DNA of 64,000 nt from contig JAHRCV010000001.1 of assembly GCA_019083985.1 (NCBI GenBank), positions 310,001-374,000 of the forward strand. Reading direction: 5' to 3'. The notes below the pieces were generated by a model. It was not told the DNA's origin, ran no database searches, and saw nothing but the letters and a program-made list of their open reading frames with translations. Positions 19,141 through 28,124 of the stretch are shown here, one piece after another (positions within the stretch are counted from its first letter, which is position 1; each line of letters opens with the position of its first letter). Both the position numbers and the translations under genes were made by a program. The DNA is from Rhizobiales bacterium TNE-4. GTDB taxonomy: Bacteria; Pseudomonadota; Alphaproteobacteria; Rhizobiales; Beijerinckiaceae.

Positions 19141-20432
19141 CACGGCCCTTCGAGATGCATTTGAATGAGATAGGGTTCGAGTTCGACGAGCGTGCGATCC
19201 GCTGCGCCGCCCAGTTTCATCACCGTGTCATGCGCGGTGCGTGCCATCTCGCGCAACCGTGCCGTATCCCACAAAAGATCGGACGCGGTTTGCGCAAGTT
19301 CCTTTGCATCCTCAACTTGCGCCGCGCCGCCGGCCGCATCAAGGGCTGCGAACACATCGGTGAAATTCCACACATGCGGGCCATGCAAGATCGCGGCCCC
19401 GAGTTTGCCGGGCTCGATGGGATTTTGCCCGCCATGCGTCACCAGCGATCCGCCCATAAAGACGAGCGGTGCAACGCGGTAAAACAAACCAAGTTCGCCC
19501 ACCGTGTCGATGATGTAAATATCAGTGGCGCCATCGGGCAGAAGCCCTTGCGAGCGCCGTGCGGTCTGCAAACCATAATTTTGAGCCGTTAGCGCAATCT
19601 CTTCGCCACGATGCGGATGGCGCGGTGCGATCAACGTAACAAGACCGGGGAAATGCGGCGCCAGAACGCGATGAATGGCAAACAGCATGTCCTCTTCACC
19701 CGGATGGGTGGAGGCGGCCATCCAAACCGGCCGATCGCCAATCACGCCGCTGAGGCTCGACACTTTCATCGGATCAGCCGGAGGCGGCAACACGTCGAAT
19801 TTGAGATTGCCGCTGACCGCGACGCGCGGCGCACCAAGAGCCGACAGGCGACGTCCATCATCATCCGATTGCGCGAGGCACAGATCGAAGCGGGACAAAA
19901 TGGCTTCCGCGAAGGGCCGGAATTTCGACCAGCGTGTGAAGCTGCGCTGCGACATGCGGCCATTGACCATCACCATCGGTGTGCCGCGTTCACTCGCCGC
20001 ACTGATCATGTTGGGCCACAATTCGGACTCGGTGATGAGAATGAGATCAGGCTGCCAATGATCGAGAAAGCGCTGCGCAAAAGCCGGTAGATCAAGGGGT
20101 ACGAATTGATGGATCGCGCCTGCGGGTAATCGCTTCTCGAGCACGCGTGCCGATGTCACCGTGCCTGAGGTAACAAGGACAGGAAAGCCGCGCTGCACCA
20201 AGCGTTCAATCAGTGGCAAGAGCGAAACCGTTTCCCCAACGCTTGCGCCATGCATCCAGATAAGCCGCCCTTCGGGGCGCGCTATCGATGCTTCACCGCG
20301 TCTTTCGCCAAGCCGGCCGCGCTCTTCCTTGCCCTTGCCTGCACGCCAGAGCAGGAAGGGCGTCGCCCCTGGTCGCAACAGCGATGAGAGGCTGCGCCAA
20401 GCGCGCAATGAGAAGGGGAGCGGCTTGATCAT
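19140..20432 (-). CDS. waaA: 3-deoxy-D-manno-octulosonic acid (Kdo) transferase
   Basis: Adds Kdo to lipid IVA at the cytoplasmic face of the inner membrane (GT30). The 430-residue protein contains IWMHGASVGET (the family's GASVGE box with catalytic Glu) and ITESELWPN. The C-terminal GT-B nucleotide-binding part contains GELGLFYRVAPLVFMGGSL and GGQNPIEPGKLG. Its start overlaps the stop of the upstream acyltransferase (ATGA), and lpxK follows directly. How many Kdo units it adds cannot be told from sequence. Confidence 0.95.
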   Translation of the reverse strand: MIKPLPFSLRAWRSLSSLLRPGATPFLLWRAGKGKEERGRLGERRGEASIARPEGRLIWMHGASVGETVSLLPLIERLVQRGFPVLVTSGTVTSARVLEKRLPAGAIHQFVPLDLPAFAQRFLDHWQPDLILITESELWPNMISAASERGTPMVMVNGRMSQRSFTRWSKFRPFAEAILSRFDLCLAQSDDDGRRLSALGAPRVAVSGNLKFDVLPPPADPMKVSSLSGVIGDRPVWMAASTHPGEEDMLFAIHRVLAPHFPGLVTLIAPRHPHRGEEIALTAQNYGLQTARRSQGLLPDGATDIYIIDTVGELGLFYRVAPLVFMGGSLVTHGGQNPIEPGKLGAAILHGPHVWNFTDVFAALDAAGGAAQVEDAKELAQTASDLLWDTARLREMARTAHDTVMKLGGAADRTLVELEPYLIQMHLEGP

Positions 20433-21160
20433 GCGGGCAGCCGTCCTGCCGCAAGTGAGAGTTCCGCGCCGGGATCCTGCGAGCCGACCAACGCAAACGC
20501 ATCATGCTGCACCCGGTCGAGCGCGATTTCGAGGGCGCGGCGTGTCTCTTCCATCGCAGCGTCGTCGGCGTCTGCGTCAACGTGGATCGGATCGCCGATG
20601 ACGATGGCACCACGCCCGAAAGGCAGACCGAGACTGGCGCGGTCCCACGAATTGAAATCGATCCGCCGGCTTGTCACGACCGTCGCCGGATAAATCGGTC
20701 GGCCTGACAATTTCGCAAGCGTGATGATGCCGATGCCGGCAACGCGCGCTTTTTTCGGCACATCGGCTGTGAGGGTTACACTCTCGCCGCCCTCAAGCGC
20801 GCGGAGCATTTCACGCAAACCGCGCACGCCGCCTTTGCGATGCATATGATCGGGCTTGCCGCCTGATGCGCGGATCGGACGAATCCCGAAGGCGGCGGCT
20901 GCAGCCGCATTGATCCCGCCATCGCCATGACGCGAGATGAGAACCGCATAACGGTCCTTGTCACGTTTGCCGAGCGGGATCAGGAAATGCTGCCCATGCC
21001 AAAGCGCGATGATGTAAGGCGCATCGCGGTCGAAGGCCTTAAAAAAATCACCTGGCTGAAAAATCCAGCGGTTCGTCGCCTTCACCAGACGCAGATAGGC
21101 TGCGAGCATTTGCCCGAGCAAATTCTGCGTGAAAGGCGCGCGGCCGAGACGTTTCAGCAT
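20429..21160 (-). CDS. DUF374 lysophospholipid acyltransferase-like protein
   Basis: A 243-residue protein with the DUF374/LPLAT pattern: an N-terminal hydrophobic anchor, YIIALWHGQHFLIPLG and ISRHGDGGINAAAAAAFGIRPIRASGG, then VTLTADVPKKARVAG. The family is related to PlsC/LpxL acyltransferases. Its place ahead of waaA and lpxK in a coupled operon suggests a role in lipid A acylation, but the acyl donor and acceptor are unknown. Confidence 0.87.
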   Translation of the reverse strand: MLKRLGRAPFTQNLLGQMLAAYLRLVKATNRWIFQPGDFFKAFDRDAPYIIALWHGQHFLIPLGKRDKDRYAVLISRHGDGGINAAAAAAFGIRPIRASGGKPDHMHRKGGVRGLREMLRALEGGESVTLTADVPKKARVAGIGIITLAKLSGRPIYPATVVTSRRIDFNSWDRASLGLPFGRGAIVIGDPIHVDADADDAAMEETRRALEIALDRVQHDAFALVGSQDPGAELSLAAGRLPA

Positions 21161-21172
21161 CGAATGTCTGAT

Positions 21173-21406
21173 TCAGGAATGATCGGGGTCGAGCAGGCGG
21201 TGCAGGTGCACGATGAAATAGCGCATATGGGCGTTATCGACAGAGGCCTGCGCCTTGGCTTTCCAGACATCGCGAGCGGCCGCGTAATTCGGATAGATGC
21301 CGACAATGTCCAATTTCGAGAGGTCTTTGAACTCGTTACGGTTGAGGTCGACGAGTTCACCTCCGAAAACGAGGTGGGGCAGTTGTTTGGCAGGCGTATC
21401 AGTCAT
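21173..21406 (-). CDS. DUF4170 family protein
   Basis: A 77-residue soluble protein (MTDTPAKQLPHLVFGGELVD...) matching DUF4170, a small alphaproteobacterial family found beside lipid A genes. It contains a compact YPNYAAARDVWKAKAQ helix and ends MRYFIVHLHRLLDP. ATG 21406 is preferred to the in-frame start six codons upstream. No function is known. Confidence 0.82.
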   Translation of the reverse strand: MTDTPAKQLPHLVFGGELVDLNRNEFKDLSKLDIVGIYPNYAAARDVWKAKAQASVDNAHMRYFIVHLHRLLDPDHS

Positions 21407-21450
21407 GATCTTTCCCTTGGTCAATCAAAGAGGCAGCCGGGGGTTCTGCC

Positions 21451-22284
21451 TCAATCGTCCCTGATGCGTCCGGTCGGATTGTCCCCATTCAGAATCGCGG
21501 ACAATCCGGCAACCAGAAGCGGATGCCCTGCTAGCACGGACGGGTGGCGAGTCGAGGCCCGATTATAGTGCAAGTCCGTGCCATCAATCTGTTTCAATGT
21601 GCCGCCAGCCTCGTTGATGACGGCGTGAACGGCCGCGAGGTCCCAATCATGCGGGTTTTTGCTGGAAAGCCCGCCATCGGCGGTGCCATCCGCCACCAGG
21701 GCCAGCCGATAGGCGAGGGAATGGATGCGCGGCAAGCGGGCAATGGTACCTGCCCCTTTCTCGACAGCGTCGAGCATGGCTTGCTGGCCGCTAAGGCGCG
21801 CGCCACGCACCACGGTCTGGCCGGATATGGTGATGGCGGCGCCATTCAAGAACGCACCGCCACCCTGATGGGCCGTGTAGGTTTTGCCCTCGGCGGGCAC
21901 ATGCAGCACGCCCAGAACAGGGCGTCCCGCGGCGAGAAGGCCAATGGCAACCCCCCAATCGGGGCGGCCTTGGGCGAAAGAGCGGGTGCCGTCGATCGGG
22001 TCGACGACCCAGACCAGCGCCTTATCGAGACGGGCGGGATCGTCTTCGGTTTCCTCAGAGAGCCAGCCAATCGCCGGGTCGAATGCGCCAAGGCGGCCTT
22101 TCAGCATCCTGTCCACGGTGAGGTCGGCCTCGGTCACGGGCGAACCACCCTCTTTGAACTGGACATCGGCGGAGGTTTGGGCGCCGGGGCGGAAATAGCC
22201 AAGCGCGATTTCGCCCGCCTCCAGCGCCGCCTGCGTGGCGAGGCGGAGCGCCTCTTGCAGGAAGGCGGCATCGGGACGGTTCAT
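21451..22284 (-). CDS. Inositol-monophosphatase-family phosphatase, CysQ-like
   Basis: Metal-dependent phosphatase of 277 residues. Metal-ligand motifs are EGGSPVTEADLTVD, the acidic WLSEETEDD, DPIDGTRSFAQG and, near the C-terminus, PHDWDLAAVHAVINEAGG. This fits CysQ 3'(2'),5'-bisphosphate nucleotidase, which recycles PAP from sulfate metabolism. Histidinol phosphatase or a generic inositol phosphatase cannot be excluded. It follows ubiA and precedes the DUF4170 and LPS genes, an order I recognise from other Hyphomicrobiales. Confidence 0.85.
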   Translation of the reverse strand: MNRPDAAFLQEALRLATQAALEAGEIALGYFRPGAQTSADVQFKEGGSPVTEADLTVDRMLKGRLGAFDPAIGWLSEETEDDPARLDKALVWVVDPIDGTRSFAQGRPDWGVAIGLLAAGRPVLGVLHVPAEGKTYTAHQGGGAFLNGAAITISGQTVVRGARLSGQQAMLDAVEKGAGTIARLPRIHSLAYRLALVADGTADGGLSSKNPHDWDLAAVHAVINEAGGTLKQIDGTDLHYNRASTRHPSVLAGHPLLVAGLSAILNGDNPTGRIRDD

Positions 22285-22337
22285 ACTTTGGCTCCAGATG
22301 GGATCCGTTTAGCGGCGCTGTCGGAGCGCCGCAAGGC

Positions 22338-23276
22338 TCACAACGGTCGTATTGCTGCGTCAATCGCAAGGCCTGCGAACAGGATCAGCCCGGCGTCGCG
22401 ATTGGAGCGGAAGAGCCTCAGCGCTCCCTGGACGTCACCAGTGTCGATCCGCTTGATCTGCCAGCCGAGATGAAGCGCGAAGCCGACGAGACCGATGAAC
22501 CCTATAGGCCCGCTGCCGGCGAGGATCAGGGCGGGGATCAAGAGCAGCACGGTTCCGCTATAGAGCAAGGCGACGGCGCGGGCGGTGTTTCCGGCGAAGA
22601 GGCGCGCTGTCGAGCGGATTCCGACGATGGAATCGTCTTCTAGATCCTGCACCGCGTAGATCGTGTCATACCCGATGGTCCACAAAATGGCGGCCGCGTA
22701 GCAAAGCCATGCTGCGGGGGCGAGGGACCCTGTTACCGCCGCCCAGCCTTCGAGCCCGCCATAGGCGAAGGCGAGGCCAAGCACCGCCTGCGGCCACGAC
22801 GTGATGCGCTTCATGAACGGATAGATGAACACCGGCAGAAGCGAGAAAAGGCCGAGCACGATGGCGAAGCCATTGAATTGCAGCAGAACGGCCAGCCCGA
22901 TCAGCGCCTGAAAGACAAGGAAAACGGCCGCCTGTTTCGGTGTGACAGCGCCACTTGGCAAAGGCCGGTTTCGCGTGCGTTCAACCCCGGCATCAAGATC
23001 GCGATCAATGATGTCATTGTAGGTCGATCCTGCGCCGCGCATGGCAACAGCGCCGATCAGAAACAAGACCAGCAGTGTGAGGCTAGGAAAACCGGATTGC
23101 AGATGGATGGATGCCAGCGCAACGGACCACCAGCAGGGTAATAAAAGCAACCACCAACCGACGGGACGATCAATGCGCGCTAAGCGCAGATAGGGCCGCC
23201 ATTTGGCCGGCGCGACATGATCGACCAGATTGAAGCGCGCTGCATCCGGCAGCGGCGCGCCGCCGCCTGCCTGCAT
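22338..23276 (-). CDS. ubiA: 4-hydroxybenzoate polyprenyltransferase
   Basis: Integral membrane enzyme that prenylates 4-hydroxybenzoate in ubiquinone synthesis. The 312-residue protein has eight or nine hydrophobic segments and the two magnesium/diphosphate motifs NDIIDRDLDAGVERTRNRPLPSG and DLEDDSIVGIRSTARLF. Length and motifs fit UbiA rather than heme O synthase. Its start overlaps the stop of the upstream secreted-protein gene by one base. Confidence 0.95.
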   Translation of the reverse strand: MQAGGGAPLPDAARFNLVDHVAPAKWRPYLRLARIDRPVGWWLLLLPCWWSVALASIHLQSGFPSLTLLVLFLIGAVAMRGAGSTYNDIIDRDLDAGVERTRNRPLPSGAVTPKQAAVFLVFQALIGLAVLLQFNGFAIVLGLFSLLPVFIYPFMKRITSWPQAVLGLAFAYGGLEGWAAVTGSLAPAAWLCYAAAILWTIGYDTIYAVQDLEDDSIVGIRSTARLFAGNTARAVALLYSGTVLLLIPALILAGSGPIGFIGLVGFALHLGWQIKRIDTGDVQGALRLFRSNRDAGLILFAGLAIDAAIRPL

Positions 23277-23746
23277 TAGAGCGCGCCTTGCGGCACGCGC
23301 ATCGGACCGCCCAGCACATCTCCGCCGCCGAGCAGGCCGGGGCCTTGCTGTTGCTGTTGTTGCTGCTTTTTCATTTGTGCCGCAACGCCACAGGCATTGC
23401 CACGCACTTTGCTGATCTGATCCTGCTGGCCCTTAATGCCGGCGAGAATATTGTCAGGCAAATGGCACCACGCTCCATTTTGCTCGAGCGCGGGAATGAC
23501 GTCCTTGCCAGCGTTGAAAAGGCCCGTGAAAACCGAGCACGCTTCATCGGGCGTCGGCTTCTTTTTCTGAAATCCCTGGGCGCGTTGCATGAGTGCGCCA
23601 TAGGCATTGAGTTTCTTGCCGAGATTGTCGCATTCTGACGATTGCGCGGACACTGGCGACGCGGACCATGAAAGGGCCAAGATCAAGGCGAGGATTGGCA
23701 ATCCTGCGCGGACGAAAGCCGGACGAAATGACGAAACGCGGTGCAT
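23276..23746 (-). CDS. Secreted protein of unknown function with a poly-Gln stretch
   Basis: A 156-residue protein with a signal peptide (basic MHRVSSFRPAFVR, core LPILALILALSW, cleavage near SAQS). The mature part has four cysteines (SECDNLG, EACSV, AWCHLP, NACGV), suggesting two periplasmic disulfides. It ends in a run of seven glutamines followed by a Gly-rich tail. ATG 23746 was chosen as the signal-peptide start. It is coupled to ubiA. I recognise it only as a conserved Hyphomicrobiales hypothetical. Confidence 0.75.
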   Translation of the reverse strand: MHRVSSFRPAFVRAGLPILALILALSWSASPVSAQSSECDNLGKKLNAYGALMQRAQGFQKKKPTPDEACSVFTGLFNAGKDVIPALEQNGAWCHLPDNILAGIKGQQDQISKVRGNACGVAAQMKKQQQQQQQGPGLLGGGDVLGGPMRVPQGAL

Positions 23747-23886
23747 GGTCGTTCTCGCTCCGAGGCAACGGCTCTTCTGACCCACGAGGGTCCGATTGGT
23801 ATTTAGGACTGACCCGATCGTAGAAAAGTGAGGATCACTCCTGATTCGGGCTATTTAAGGGGCTCATGCACAAAGGGGAAGGGGCG

Positions 23887-24630
23887 ATGGCGGATTACGA
23901 CTTCAGAACACCGCGCCTTCATATCGCAGGCCCGCTGGCGGCTGGCACGCGCCTCGAACTCGACCGCGACCAAAGCCATTATCTGACCCATGTGCTGCGG
24001 CTCGCGCCGGGCGACACGATCCTCGCTTTTGACGGTCGCTCGGGCGAATTCCTTGCCACCATCGCCGCCGCAGGCAAGAAAACCGTGCAGCTTGAGCTCA
24101 TCCGCCAAACCCGACCGCAGACGGTGCCCGGCCGGATTGATTACCTGTTTGCGCCGCTCAAGCACGCGCGTCTCGACTATATGGTGCAAAAAGCGGTCGA
24201 AATGGGGGTGGCGCGCCTTCAACCCGTGCGGACCAGTCGCACGCAGACCACGCGGATCAATCTTGACCGGATGCGCGCCAATGCAATCGAGGCTGCCGAG
24301 CAATGCGGTGTCCTCACGATCCCTGACATTGCCGATGAGGTCCGGTTCGACCGGCTGATCGCTGCTTGGGACCCTGAGCGGCCAATCGTCTTCTGCGATG
24401 AGCGGACGGAGACGAAAAACCCGCTCGACGCCTTGGAACAGGCCCGACGTGGCCCTGTCGCAGTGCTGATTGGGCCTGAAGGCGGGTTTTCGGATGAAGA
24501 GCGCGAGCTGCTCTTGCGGATTCCGTCGGTCATCCGCCTGTCGCTTGGGCCCCGCATCCTCCGCGCCGATACGGCCGCGGTGGCAGCGCTTGCGCTTGTG
24601 CAAGCCACCCTTGGCGATTGGGGCACCTGA
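23887..24630 (+). CDS. rsmE: 16S rRNA (uracil(1498)-N3)-methyltransferase RsmE
   Basis: SPOUT-family methylase of U1498 in 16S rRNA. It has an N-terminal PUA-like domain (DQSHYLTHVLRLAPGD) and the knotted SAM site GPEGGFSDEERELL plus LGPRILRADTAAVAALALVQ. At 247 residues the length is normal. ATG 23887 is favoured over 23866 because the family starts close to the RLHI segment. It is followed by a hairpin overlapping a perfect -10 box before gshA. Confidence 0.95.
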   Translation: MADYDFRTPRLHIAGPLAAGTRLELDRDQSHYLTHVLRLAPGDTILAFDGRSGEFLATIAAAGKKTVQLELIRQTRPQTVPGRIDYLFAPLKHARLDYMVQKAVEMGVARLQPVRTSRTQTTRINLDRMRANAIEAAEQCGVLTIPDIADEVRFDRLIAAWDPERPIVFCDERTETKNPLDALEQARRGPVAVLIGPEGGFSDEERELLLRIPSVIRLSLGPRILRADTAAVAALALVQATLGDWGT

Positions 24631-24635
24631 GCCTT

Positions 24636-24664
24636 GGTTGCCCTCACAGGGGGCAACCTATAAT
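24636..24664 (+). promoter_or_regulatory. Hairpin fused to a TATAAT box upstream of gshA
   Basis: GGTTGCCC (24636-24643) and GGGCAACC (24651-24658) form a perfect 8-bp stem six bases after rsmE. It is followed at once by TATAAT (24659-24664), a perfect sigma-70 -10 sequence 38 bases before the gshA ATG. The best -35 candidates (TTGGTT at 24634, TTGCCC at 24638) have spacers of 19 and 15, so the promoter is plausible but not ideal. There is no T-run for a classic terminator. Confidence 0.35.
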
Positions 24665-24702
24665 CAATCGCCTCCCGCACCCTCCGGCGGCAAAGGACCA
24701 TC

Positions 24703-26076
24703 ATGGCACGCGACCAGAACGACCCCACCCCGATTGAAGACCGCAGCGAACTCATCGCGTGGTTCGAGGCCGGTTCCAAGGGGCAGGGCGAATTCCGTGT
24801 CGGCACCGAGCATGAGAAGATTCCGTTCCGCCCCGGAACGCTGACACCCGTCGCCTATGACGGGCCCGATGGCATCGGTGCGCTGCTGAATCAATTGAAG
24901 GCGCGCACGGGTTGGGAACCGATCCTTGATGGCGAGGCCATCATCGGCCTCGTCGATCCGGTTGGCGGTGGCGCGATCTCGCTCGAACCCGGGGGCCAAT
25001 TTGAATTGTCGGGCGCGCCCGTTGCGAACATTCATGAAGCAGCAACCGAATTGCGCACGCATCTAGCGCATTGCCATGAGATTGGCCAAGCGTTGAAGAT
25101 CGGCTTTGCCGGGATCGGCATGAGCCCGCTCTGGTCGCGCGCCGAAACGCCGGTCATGCCGAAAAAGCGTTACCGCATCATGGCGAATTACATGCCCAAG
25201 GTCGGTACCATGGGCCTCGACATGATGTTCCGTACCGCAACGGTGCAGGCCAATCTCGATTACGCGGATGAAGCCGACATGGTGCGCAAAATGCGCGTGT
25301 CGTTGGCCTTGCAGCCGATTGCAACCGCCTTGTTTGCCAATTCGCCTTTCACTGATGGCAAGCCGAATGGCTTTCTCTCGATGCGTTCACAGATCTGGTT
25401 GAACACAGACAATGATCGCACCGGCATGCTCGATTTCGTGTTCGAGCCCGGATTCTCGTTCGCGCATTATGTCGATTGGGCGCTCGACGTGCCGCTTTAT
25501 TTCGTCAAGCGCGGCGACATCTATCACGATGTCAGCGGTTCCTCATTCCGCGATTTGCTGGCTGGCAAATTGGCAGCGCTACCCGGTGAGCGTGCAACCC
25601 TGTCTGATTGGGCCAATCATCTCTCCACGCTCTTCCCCGAGGTGCGGTTGAAGCGCTATCTCGAAATGCGTGGTTCCGATGTCGGAAGCGAGGCCATGAT
25701 CAATGCCTTGCCCGCACTCTGGGTTGGCATTCTCTATGACGATGCAAGCCTGACGGCGGCCGAACGGTTGATTGCCGGGTGGACCGCGGCTGAGCGTCAG
25801 GAATTGCGCCGCGAAGTGCCGCGCACCGGCCTGAAGACAGTGTTCCGCGGCAATCCGCTCAATGATTATGCCCGCGACATGATTGCGATTGCACGGGATG
25901 GCCTACGCCGCCGCGCCCGACGCGATGCGGATGGCCGCGACGAGACGCTCTATCTCGAACCGCTCGAGACGATTGTGCTCGACGGACGGTGCCCGGCCGA
26001 TCATTGGCTTGTCGATTATGCAGGCGGGTGGGATCACTCAGTCCGCCCCGCCTTTGAAGCGACACGGTTGGCGTGA
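24703..26076 (+). CDS. gshA: Glutamate-cysteine ligase, alphaproteobacterial/plant type
   Basis: First step of glutathione synthesis: ATP-dependent formation of gamma-glutamylcysteine. The 457-residue protein has FRVGTEHEKIPFR (acidic ATP/metal motif), SLEPGGQFELSGAP, and FVFEPGFSFAHYVDWALDVPLYF, typical of the class shared by alphaproteobacteria and plants rather than E. coli GshA. EgtA-like ligases are related but this length and context fit GshA. It stands between rsmE and a large MscS channel on the same strand. Confidence 0.92.
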   Translation: MARDQNDPTPIEDRSELIAWFEAGSKGQGEFRVGTEHEKIPFRPGTLTPVAYDGPDGIGALLNQLKARTGWEPILDGEAIIGLVDPVGGGAISLEPGGQFELSGAPVANIHEAATELRTHLAHCHEIGQALKIGFAGIGMSPLWSRAETPVMPKKRYRIMANYMPKVGTMGLDMMFRTATVQANLDYADEADMVRKMRVSLALQPIATALFANSPFTDGKPNGFLSMRSQIWLNTDNDRTGMLDFVFEPGFSFAHYVDWALDVPLYFVKRGDIYHDVSGSSFRDLLAGKLAALPGERATLSDWANHLSTLFPEVRLKRYLEMRGSDVGSEAMINALPALWVGILYDDASLTAAERLIAGWTAAERQELRREVPRTGLKTVFRGNPLNDYARDMIAIARDGLRRRARRDADGRDETLYLEPLETIVLDGRCPADHWLVDYAGGWDHSVRPAFEATRLA

Positions 26077-26114
26077 GGGTGGCGGAGAGCGTCCGTCCAT
26101 GATTGGATAATGCC

Positions 26115-28124
26115 ATGAGCACGGCCGCACCCCTTGCCCAACACGGCGCGTCAGCACCTGCCCCGACGCCGCTCGTTCCTGCACCGGCGTTGAACACATC
26201 GCCGATGGGGATGGGCATGTCGGATGAATGGTGGTCGTCGATTGACGATGCACTCCGCCAGTTCTTGCACGAATTGGCGTTTGTATTATCGGCAGCGCCT
26301 GAAATTCCTTCTCAAGCCGCCAATGCCTTGCACAGCGCATTGATGATGGATGGCGATCCGGTGCGGGCGTTCCTCGCCGCGCTGAGCGCATTGCTGGCTT
26401 CAACGATCATCATCATTGGTTTTCGTTATGCGACTCGTCGCATCCGCATGCGTGGGCTCGACGCCGCCTCCAGTCAGGCGGGTGCCATTCAACTTCTGGC
26501 GTGGGGCATCGTCGACCGCATCGTCTTTATTGCGGCGGTGGTGATGCTCGGGCGCATTGCCATTGAAAATTGGGGCAATGACGCCGGGTTCACAAAAGTC
26601 ATCTTGCGTGGCTTTGTTGTCTGGTACGGATTGATGCTGTTTCCGCGCATCCTGTTCCGGCCTGATTTGCCGCGTTTTCGTATTGTGCCGTTAAGCTCAG
26701 CGGCGGTGCGGCCTGTCTCGCGCCTCTTCGGTCTCGTTTTCGCACTCGGCATGCTTGGGCCAACGCTGCTGCCTTTGATGGTCAAGAACGGCATGCTGGC
26801 GGAAGCCGCGCGTTGCCTCGGCCTGTTCTTTGCGGTTGCCGTCACAGCGGCCGGTCTTGTCGCCGTGCGCACATTGGCGCGCGGATTGATGGAGCCTGTG
26901 AACCAGACGGGACGCGACATCGTCGCAGGCATTGCGTCCTTTGCGGTTATCGCGTTGGGTCTGACATGGGCTTGGTCCATTGTGATGGCCGAGTTCCATA
27001 TTTTCTGGGCGTTGCTGAGCTCGGTTGGCATTCTGTCGACGCTTGTCATCCTCGATGTGTTGCTTGGTCTTGAGACGACCGAAGCGCGTCGTCAGCAAGC
27101 CTGTCTTTTCCGCGGCATCTATCGGTTCGCGGCGGGAATCATAGCAGCCCTGTGGGTCGGCCATATTTGGTTTGCAGCCACGGGCGCCGTGCCATGGGCG
27201 CAATGGCGCTCTGTCAGCCTTGCCATCATGAGCGGCGGCGCAACGCTCTTCATCGGCTATCTGATTTGGCAGGTCACGAATTTCTGGGCTGAAAGCGCGC
27301 TTGGCATGAACCGCATCATCGACCCGACGCAGGCCGATGATGATGAATTGCAGGCACCTGCTTCGCGCCTTGCCACTTTCTTCCCGATGGCGCGCGTGCT
27401 GATCGGCTTCACCATTCTGCTGATCGCAGTGATGGTGGCGCTATCCGATCTCGGTGTGAATGTTGCGCCGCTTCTGGCCGGTGCTGGCGTGTTCGGCCTT
27501 GCGATTTCATTCGGCAGCCAATCGCTCATCAAGGACATTCTGTCTGGTGTCTTCTTTATGGCGGACGATGCGTTTCGCGTCGGCGAATATATCGATACCG
27601 GGCGCTTGAAGGGCACCGTCGAAAGAATTTCTCTTCGTTCGCTTCGGCTGCGCCACCAAAACGGCCAGGTGCACACCATCCCCTATGGCCAGCTGCAATC
27701 GATCACCAATTTCAGCCGCGACTGGGCAACGATGAAATTCACGCTGCGCATCGATCCTTCCTCCGATCTTGAGCTTGTGCGCAAGACGGTGAAGAAGGTC
27801 GGCCTCGCCATGATGGAAGATCCGGAACTGGGCAAGGAATTGCTGCAGCCGGTCAAACTGCAGGGCGTGCAGGAAATTCAGGACAATGCGCTTGTCATCC
27901 GCGTCAAGTTCACGGCGCGGCCTAATAAGCCGACCTGGGTACAACGCGAAGCTTTGAAACGCATCATCTTCGCGTTCCGCGAAAACGGGATCAAATTCGC
28001 CGCCAATGCGGTGACGATCGCCGGTGGCGTGCAAGCGGGCTTCACGCCTGAGATGGCTGCCGCCGCTTCAACGGGCATCACAACCAGCGCAGGCGCGCGT
28101 TTTCCGACGGCAGCGGCTCAGTGA
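26115..28124 (+). CDS. Large MscS-family mechanosensitive ion channel
   Basis: A 669-residue inner-membrane protein with about ten hydrophobic segments. The first is at about 90-105, and the pore-lining helix is around ADDDELQAPASRL...LLAGAGVFGLAISFGSQSLIKDILSG. The MscS beta domain follows (FRVGEYIDTGRLKGTVERISLRSLRLRHQNGQVHTIPYGQ), then a C-terminal alpha/beta part. The N-terminus is Pro/Ala-rich. Members release osmolytes on hypo-osmotic shock. ATG 26115 is used; the TTG at 26103 is less likely. Its last 7 bases overlap the convergent ABC permease gene. Confidence 0.92.
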   Translation: MSTAAPLAQHGASAPAPTPLVPAPALNTSPMGMGMSDEWWSSIDDALRQFLHELAFVLSAAPEIPSQAANALHSALMMDGDPVRAFLAALSALLASTIIIIGFRYATRRIRMRGLDAASSQAGAIQLLAWGIVDRIVFIAAVVMLGRIAIENWGNDAGFTKVILRGFVVWYGLMLFPRILFRPDLPRFRIVPLSSAAVRPVSRLFGLVFALGMLGPTLLPLMVKNGMLAEAARCLGLFFAVAVTAAGLVAVRTLARGLMEPVNQTGRDIVAGIASFAVIALGLTWAWSIVMAEFHIFWALLSSVGILSTLVILDVLLGLETTEARRQQACLFRGIYRFAAGIIAALWVGHIWFAATGAVPWAQWRSVSLAIMSGGATLFIGYLIWQVTNFWAESALGMNRIIDPTQADDDELQAPASRLATFFPMARVLIGFTILLIAVMVALSDLGVNVAPLLAGAGVFGLAISFGSQSLIKDILSGVFFMADDAFRVGEYIDTGRLKGTVERISLRSLRLRHQNGQVHTIPYGQLQSITNFSRDWATMKFTLRIDPSSDLELVRKTVKKVGLAMMEDPELGKELLQPVKLQGVQEIQDNALVIRVKFTARPNKPTWVQREALKRIIFAFRENGIKFAANAVTIAGGVQAGFTPEMAAAASTGITTSAGARFPTAAAQ